From: Bosea sp. NBC_00550
GTDB taxonomy: Bacteria > Pseudomonadota > Alphaproteobacteria > Rhizobiales > Beijerinckiaceae
Direction of reading: 5' to 3'
DNA length: 64,000 nt
Assembly: GCF_026020075.1 (NCBI RefSeq)
Contig: NZ_CP102772.1
Location: forward strand, 3,801,001 to 3,865,000
Part shown: positions 59,420-64,000 of the stretch, piece by piece
Layout: each line of letters opens with the position of its first letter
Numbering within the stretch: the stretch's first letter is position 1
The notes under the pieces: generated by a model
Database searches by the model: none
The model's input: only the letters and a program-made list of their open reading frames with translations
Told to the model about the DNA's origin: nothing
Translations under genes and position numbers: made by a program

Positions 59420-60601
59420 TCAATGGGTGGCAGTGATCAGTCTCAAGGTATGGCCGGCGATCATCAGTTCCTCATCGGTCGGAACGACGTAGACCCCGAT
59501 ACGGCTGGCGGGCGTCGAGATCAGCGATGAACCGGCTCGGTTGGCCTCCGGATCGAGCTCTGCTCCCAGCCACGCCATGCGGCTGACGATGCGTTCCCGC
59601 AGCTCGGGCGCATTTTCTCCGATGCCCGCTGTGAAAACGAAGGCATCGAGCCCGCCCAGCGCCGCTGTCAGCGAGCCGATGTTGAGAGCGCAGCGATAGA
59701 CGAAGTGGTCGATCGCGAAAGCGGCGCGCGGATCCTCGCTTGCGAGCAGATCGCGCATATCGTTGGAGATGCCGGACAATCCCTTGAGTCCGGCTTCATG
59801 GTAAAGCAGTTTCGAAACGGCCTCGGCCGCCATCCCCTTCTGCATGATCAGGTGCAGCACGACACCGGGGTCGAGCTGCCCCGGACGCGTTCCCATCGGC
59901 AGCCCGTCGAGCGCGGTGAACCCCATCGTGCTCTCGACGCTGCGCCCGTCCAGCAAGGCGCACATCGAGGCGCCGCTGCCCAGATGAGCGATAATGATCC
60001 GCCCGACGGCAAGCTGCGGAATGATCTCGCGGAGGCGCCCGGCGATATACTCGTATGACAGCCCGTGGAAGCCGTAGCGCCTGATTCCCTCGCGGTGAAG
60101 CGCCAGGGGCAAAGCATAGAAATCGGCCAGATCCGGATGGTTGCGATGGAAGGCGGTGTCGAAGCAGGCGATCTGCGGCACGTCCGGATTGATGTCCATC
60201 GCGAGCCGGATCGGCAACAGATTGTTGGGCTGGTGCAGCGGCGCCAGCTCGGCATAGGTCGCGAGCTTGTCGAGGAGCGCGTGATCGATGATGGTCGGAG
60301 CAGAGTAGTCGGGTCCCCCGTGCACGACACGGTGACCGATCGCCAGGAGGCTGTACCCCTCCAGGCTGCGCAGCCACGTTCGGGTCTTGTCGATCGCCGC
60401 AGGAAGATCTGGCACCTCCTCGCGCTGCAGGATCAGATCGATCAGAGGCATGCCCCCGGCATCGGACGCGCGCAGGCGTGGCCGCTGGCCGATGCCGTCG
60501 AGCTGCCCCCGCACCTGGCGTGTCAGCGTCGCCTGGGAGACCGTGAAGATCTGGAATTTGAGGCTCGACGAGCCGGCGTTCACCACAAGGATCGCATCCA
60601 T
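59420..60601 (-). CDS. ackA: Acetate/propionate family kinase
   Basis: Kinase of 393 residues that interconverts acyl phosphate and ADP with carboxylate and ATP. '[11 protein letters not shown]' at the N terminus, '[11 protein letters not shown]' and '[14 protein letters not shown]' are the acetate-kinase signatures. ATG 60601 starts 4 bases after the phosphotransacetylase stop. The pair makes ATP from acyl-CoA under low oxygen. Propionate or butyrate are possible substrates. Confidence 0.93.
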   Translation of the reverse strand: MDAILVVNAGSSSLKFQIFTVSQATLTRQVRGQLDGIGQRPRLRASDAGGMPLIDLILQREEVPDLPAAIDKTRTWLRSLEGYSLLAIGHRVVHGGPDYSAPTIIDHALLDKLATYAELAPLHQPNNLLPIRLAMDINPDVPQIACFDTAFHRNHPDLADFYALPLALHREGIRRYGFHGLSYEYIAGRLREIIPQLAVGRIIIAHLGSGASMCALLDGRSVESTMGFTALDGLPMGTRPGQLDPGVVLHLIMQKGMAAEAVSKLLYHEAGLKGLSGISNDMRDLLASEDPRAAFAIDHFVYRCALNIGSLTAALGGLDAFVFTAGIGENAPELRERIVSRMAWLGAELDPEANRAGSSLISTPASRIGVYVVPTDEELMIAGHTLRLITATH

Positions 60602-60605
60602 GGGC

Positions 60606-61580
60606 TCAGACCGCCGCCACGGAGGCGACTCCCCGCCGGGCGACGGCATAGAGTGCGGCGACGGCGCATGATGCCAATCGCGTGCGGACCGTATCGGCCC
60701 GCGATGTCAGAATGATCGGCACGCGCGCGCCCAGGACGATTCCGGCCGCATCGGCATGGGAGAGAAAGGTCAGATTCTTGGCCAGCATGTTGCCGGCCTC
60801 GAGATCGGGAACGACGAGGATCTGCGCGCGCCCGGCCACCGGCGATTTGATGCCCTTGATGCTGGCGGCTTCCGGGGAAATGGCATTGTCGAAGGCAAGC
60901 GGGCCGTCGACCAATGCGCCCGTGATCTGGCCGCGATCGGCCATCTTGCACAGCGCCGCGGCCTCCATTGTGGAAGGGATCTTGGTCGTCACGGTTTCGA
61001 CGGCCGACAGGATCGCGACGCGCGGCACGCCGAGGCCGATCCCGGTCCAAAGATCGACCGCGTTCTGAACGATATCGCGCTTTGCGTCGACATCGGGGAA
61101 GATATTGATCGCCGCGTCGGTGATGAAGAGCGTCTCGGCATGGCCGGGCACGTCCATGATAAAGACATGGCTGATGCGCCTCTCCGTGCGCAGACCGGTG
61201 GCCGAGGCTGCAACCTCCCGCATCAGCTCGTCGGTATGAAGGCTGCCCTTCATCAGCAGCTCGCCGCGCCCTTCCCGGATGAGCTTGACGGCTTCGGCCG
61301 CTGAGGCGTGACTGTGCGGCGCGTCGACGATCTCGATACCATCGAGATCCAGCCCCTCGGCCTGGGCGACTTCAAGGATTCTTGGCCGCGGCCCCACCAG
61401 AATTGGCACTATAAGACCCTCGTCGCGCGCTTCCAGCGCACCTCGAAGGGAGGTGGCGTCGCAGGGGTGGGCGACGACCGTCAGCGCCGGCGTGTCGCTG
61501 CGCGCCGCCGCAATCAGCCTGTCGTATTTGGAGCCCGGTTTCGCGGTGTCCGCATCCAAAGTGCTGTCGTCGACGCGCAT
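60606..61580 (-). CDS. pta: Phosphate acetyltransferase (Pta/Ptb type)
   Basis: A 324-residue phosphotransacetylase-family protein that swaps CoA for phosphate on an acyl group. It is the short form, without the extra domains of E. coli Pta. '[29 protein letters not shown]' and '[45 protein letters not shown]' are family hallmarks. It starts 2 bases after the DUF3141 stop and is co-transcribed. Acetyl- or butyryl-CoA are possible; the gene next to a PHA-synthase-like protein favours short acyl units. Confidence 0.92.
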   Translation of the reverse strand: MRVDDSTLDADTAKPGSKYDRLIAAARSDTPALTVVAHPCDATSLRGALEARDEGLIVPILVGPRPRILEVAQAEGLDLDGIEIVDAPHSHASAAEAVKLIREGRGELLMKGSLHTDELMREVAASATGLRTERRISHVFIMDVPGHAETLFITDAAINIFPDVDAKRDIVQNAVDLWTGIGLGVPRVAILSAVETVTTKIPSTMEAAALCKMADRGQITGALVDGPLAFDNAISPEAASIKGIKSPVAGRAQILVVPDLEAGNMLAKNLTFLSHADAAGIVLGARVPIILTSRADTVRTRLASCAVAALYAVARRGVASVAAV

Positions 61581-61582
61581 GC

Positions 61583-63787
61583 CTAGGCCCTCTGTCGGGT
61601 GGCGACGTGCAGCTTGCCGGGAGGATTCGAACCCATCGGTGAAGCAACCTCGAAAAGACGTCGGATCTCTTCGAGCCGGTCTGCAGCCTCCCCCGAAAGT
61701 GAACCTCGCGCCGTCGCCACTTGCTCAATAAGCTTGAATGCAGCGGTTCGGCCCTCGTGATCAGGGGGCAACAGGCCGGGCAGTGTCCGCAACGCCTCGG
61801 CCTGATCGATCAGCAGCATGAAGAACTGTTCGCGCGTCAGCGCTTTGAATTCGCTCAATGTCAGGCGGCGGAGATGCTGGCCCTGCCTGCGCAATCGCCG
61901 GATCGCTTCGAAACTGCGTTCGTCCGCGCTTTCCCGCGCCATGCCGACATAGAGAAGCGCCCGTACGCAAGCGTTGAGCATGTCACCGGATGCCATGCTC
62001 GCGCGTAGTTCCTCGATACGCTTCGCGAGGAGCTCGGCGTGCAACTTGCTCTTGGGGGCGTCTCGAGGTCGGCGTTGCGAATGCGTGTCGATGCCCACCG
62101 CCGATTGGAGCAGCGGCGAGCCATAGACGGTACGGAAGGTCTGCTCAGATATTCGCTCCACGATCTGGCGCCAATTGTCGAGAGCGCCGACGATCTGGGC
62201 CGAGGCGGCTTCCTGTGCCTTGAGGAAGACGTTGTCGTCTGCAACCTGCTGGCGCTCCTGGCGCATCTTGGGAGCCGCTACGTCGAGCCAGGAAAAAAAC
62301 GGGTTCCGCGAGCCGAATATCTCATATTGCAGGCGCAGCGGGTGCATCGCCCGCATTGCCCCGGCAACGGCAGGATTGGCGTTCATCTGGATCCAGGGCT
62401 GAACCAGCGCGCGGTAGAGCGAGAGATTTATCTCCGATACGCGGGCGACGGTGGCGAAGCGGCGCTCGTCCTCAAGCTCGTTCCCCCCGAGCGCTCGGAT
62501 GTCGTCGAGGGTTCGCGCTTCGCAGCGCATCACCCATTCGCCGCTCACCAGATCCGGGTTGGCCTCGGTTCCGGTCTTCGGTTCGAAGATCGCTTCGTAG
62601 AGACCCGGCGGCAGGACGTCGATGAAGTCGATGTTGGACGCGAACTCGTCATGCTCCTTCCGGGCGACCCCGGCCGACACGAAGATACCGAGATGTCCGA
62701 TCTTGTCGTGGATGGCGTAGACGATCGTCTGCCCATAGGAACGGATCTCGTCGACGCTGCCGTAGAGATCGAGGATCCAGTCGAGCGCCTGCTGAGGCGG
62801 AGTGATATTGTCGCCCTTCGAGCAGAAGACGACGATCGGCGAGCGGATGTTGCGGAGGTCGATGGCCGTGCCGTCGGAGGTTCTGATTTCGCCGCAGGCC
62901 AGCCGGTTACCGATGAAGAGCTCGTCGACGATGAACTGGATTTCCTCGGCATTCAGGGTGACGTGGCCGCCCCACCACTTTTCGAAGCCGAGATAGCGTT
63001 CCACCTCCGTGTCGATCTTGGAATACAGGTTGTACTGCTTGCTCCAGAGCGTATTGGCCGGGTTCTGGCTCTCGAAGTTCTGGACGAGCCATGCGCCGTC
63101 GAAGGTACCCGCACCGAGATCGCTGGTGAGGGCGGTCAACCAGCTCCCGCCCAGCAGGCCGCCGGCGTATCGCATCGGGTTCTGGCCTTTCACACCCGCC
63201 CAGTACGACAGGGGCGAGCCGGCCAGGATGATGGGGCCGAAGAGTTCCGGCCTCAGCGCGGCCAGGATCATGACGGCCCAGCCCGCCTGGCAGTTACCGA
63301 CCACACATGGTTTGCCGTCGGCCTCCGGATGCCGCGCAATGACCGCTTCGAGAAATACCGCCTCGGCGAGCGCGACGTCTTCTATCGTCTGCCCCGGAAC
63401 AGCGTCAGGCAGGAAACCGACGAAGTAGCAGGGATGCCCGGCCCTCATCGCGACGCCGATCTCGCTGTCGGCCTTGAACCCGCCGATGCCCGGTCCGTGG
63501 CCCGCGCGTGGATCGACGATGACGAAGGGGCGCTTGACCTTGTCGACGACCATGCCTGGAGGAGGAGCGATCCGCACCACGACGTAGTTGACGGGCCGGG
63601 GCAGGCTGCGTCCGTCGCAGACCAACTCGGTGTCATAGTCGAGGACATGGGGAGCGAGCTGCGCCAGATGCTCCTCATACTGGAGGCCGCGCTGTCTCAA
63701 GGCATCCAGGAACAATACGAGGCGCTGCGAAGCGTCGGTCGCATAGGAGAGCGCGTCGGCGAAGGCGTCAGCGGGGTCTTTGGCCAT
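61583..63787 (-). CDS. DUF3141 protein, PHA-synthase-like alpha/beta hydrolase
   Basis: A 734-residue cytoplasmic protein. The first 400 residues are an alpha/beta hydrolase with the PHA-synthase-type nucleophile Cys166 in 'GNCQAG', Asp326 in 'SKGDNITP' and His365 in 'IGHLG', a Cys-Asp-His triad as in PhaC. The rest is a helical region of unknown role. DUF3141 proteins are annotated as poly-3-hydroxyalkanoate synthetases by similarity. It opens an operon running into pta, ackA and fabI. It could bind or polymerise hydroxyacyl units or act as an acyl-CoA thioesterase. Confidence 0.9.
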   Translation of the reverse strand: MAKDPADAFADALSYATDASQRLVLFLDALRQRGLQYEEHLAQLAPHVLDYDTELVCDGRSLPRPVNYVVVRIAPPPGMVVDKVKRPFVIVDPRAGHGPGIGGFKADSEIGVAMRAGHPCYFVGFLPDAVPGQTIEDVALAEAVFLEAVIARHPEADGKPCVVGNCQAGWAVMILAALRPELFGPIILAGSPLSYWAGVKGQNPMRYAGGLLGGSWLTALTSDLGAGTFDGAWLVQNFESQNPANTLWSKQYNLYSKIDTEVERYLGFEKWWGGHVTLNAEEIQFIVDELFIGNRLACGEIRTSDGTAIDLRNIRSPIVVFCSKGDNITPPQQALDWILDLYGSVDEIRSYGQTIVYAIHDKIGHLGIFVSAGVARKEHDEFASNIDFIDVLPPGLYEAIFEPKTGTEANPDLVSGEWVMRCEARTLDDIRALGGNELEDERRFATVARVSEINLSLYRALVQPWIQMNANPAVAGAMRAMHPLRLQYEIFGSRNPFFSWLDVAAPKMRQERQQVADDNVFLKAQEAASAQIVGALDNWRQIVERISEQTFRTVYGSPLLQSAVGIDTHSQRRPRDAPKSKLHAELLAKRIEELRASMASGDMLNACVRALLYVGMARESADERSFEAIRRLRRQGQHLRRLTLSEFKALTREQFFMLLIDQAEALRTLPGLLPPDHEGRTAAFKLIEQVATARGSLSGEAADRLEEIRRLFEVASPMGSNPPGKLHVATRQRA

Positions 63788-64000
63788 GGCCGCACTCCGG
63801 GGGCTGCTTCACGCTTGAAAGGGCTTCGACGTCGCCACGGGGGATACTGCGATCCATCAAACACGATGCTTGAGCATGGCCCAACGCCGCGTCGCTGTTC
63901 ATTCGTAGCTCAGCGCGCGTTTCCCCGACGGCGTGGTGCTGCCTCTATCGGGCATGTCCACTGCGTACGACGCCCACACCACCACATCGGGCGGTTTCAG
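63788..64000. other. Upstream region of the DUF3141 operon
   Basis: No gene is supported. This probably includes the operon promoter; I looked for an FNR/FixK-type TTGAT-N4-ATCAA site and did not find a full one. Confidence 0.5.

Noticed and set aside
63850..63890. TTGAT-like half site upstream of the DUF3141 gene (minus strand)
   Set aside because: The second half ATCAA at the right spacing is missing, so an FNR/FixK site is not supported.

Overview
The window is GC-rich, tightly packed DNA with few intergenic gaps. Its gene content fits an alphaproteobacterium of the order Hyphomicrobiales (Rhizobiales), closest in style to Bosea, Methylobacterium or Bradyrhizobium. The signs are many solute-binding-protein ABC transporters, SorC-type polyol operons, a SitABCD metal importer, DUF6894 and other small rhizobial proteins, and a DUF3141 / phosphotransacetylase / acetate kinase / FabI block. 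The genus is inference from gene content. I saw no rRNA, tRNA, CRISPR array, prophage or intact insertion sequence.

Layout. 1-5191: tail of a ferric-iron/organophosphate-type ABC importer (binding protein, fused double permease, ATPase) continuing into a metallo-beta-lactamase-fold hydrolase and SurE nucleotidase. 5687-6561: small proteins of unknown function. 6883-11536: mannose-6-phosphate isomerase, a GT4 glycosyltransferase fused to a second domain, and a GH130 mannoside phosphorylase-type enzyme, followed by small proteins to 12655. 12797-14310: PHB-depolymerase-type esterase and a CopG regulator whose start sits beside a perfect 15-bp-arm palindrome. 14601-18098: sitDCBA manganese/iron importer. 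18741-27098: polyol dehydrogenase, xylulokinase, HAD phosphatase, SorC regulator, Ugp-like importer without an ATPase, and glycerophosphodiester phosphodiesterase. Together these read as a pathway from an imported polyol phosphodiester to xylulose 5-phosphate. 27165-35285: relics and small stress-type proteins, a SemiSWEET transporter, and a polyol operon (inositol-phosphatase family enzyme, lone permease, PfkB kinase, mannitol dehydrogenase) that has lost its centre by deletion. 35409-40156: an ATPase relic and a second fused-permease ABC importer. 40577-41269: unusual L,D-transpeptidase. 41565-54078: thirteen co-directional genes joining a LIV-type importer, a GAF protein, two paralogous amidohydrolases and a PotABCD-type importer under a TetR regulator. 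54377-57075: DUF2950 and DUF3300 envelope proteins. 57739-63787: universal stress protein, FabI, acetate kinase, phosphotransacetylase and a DUF3141 PHA-synthase-like protein.

Most of the window is therefore uptake and catabolism of sugars, polyols, phosphate esters and amide compounds. Carbon-storage and stress genes lie between these blocks. The strongest candidates for an undescribed system are the phosphodiester-to-pentulose pathway with its shared operator, the mannose cluster, and the double-transporter amidohydrolase cluster.
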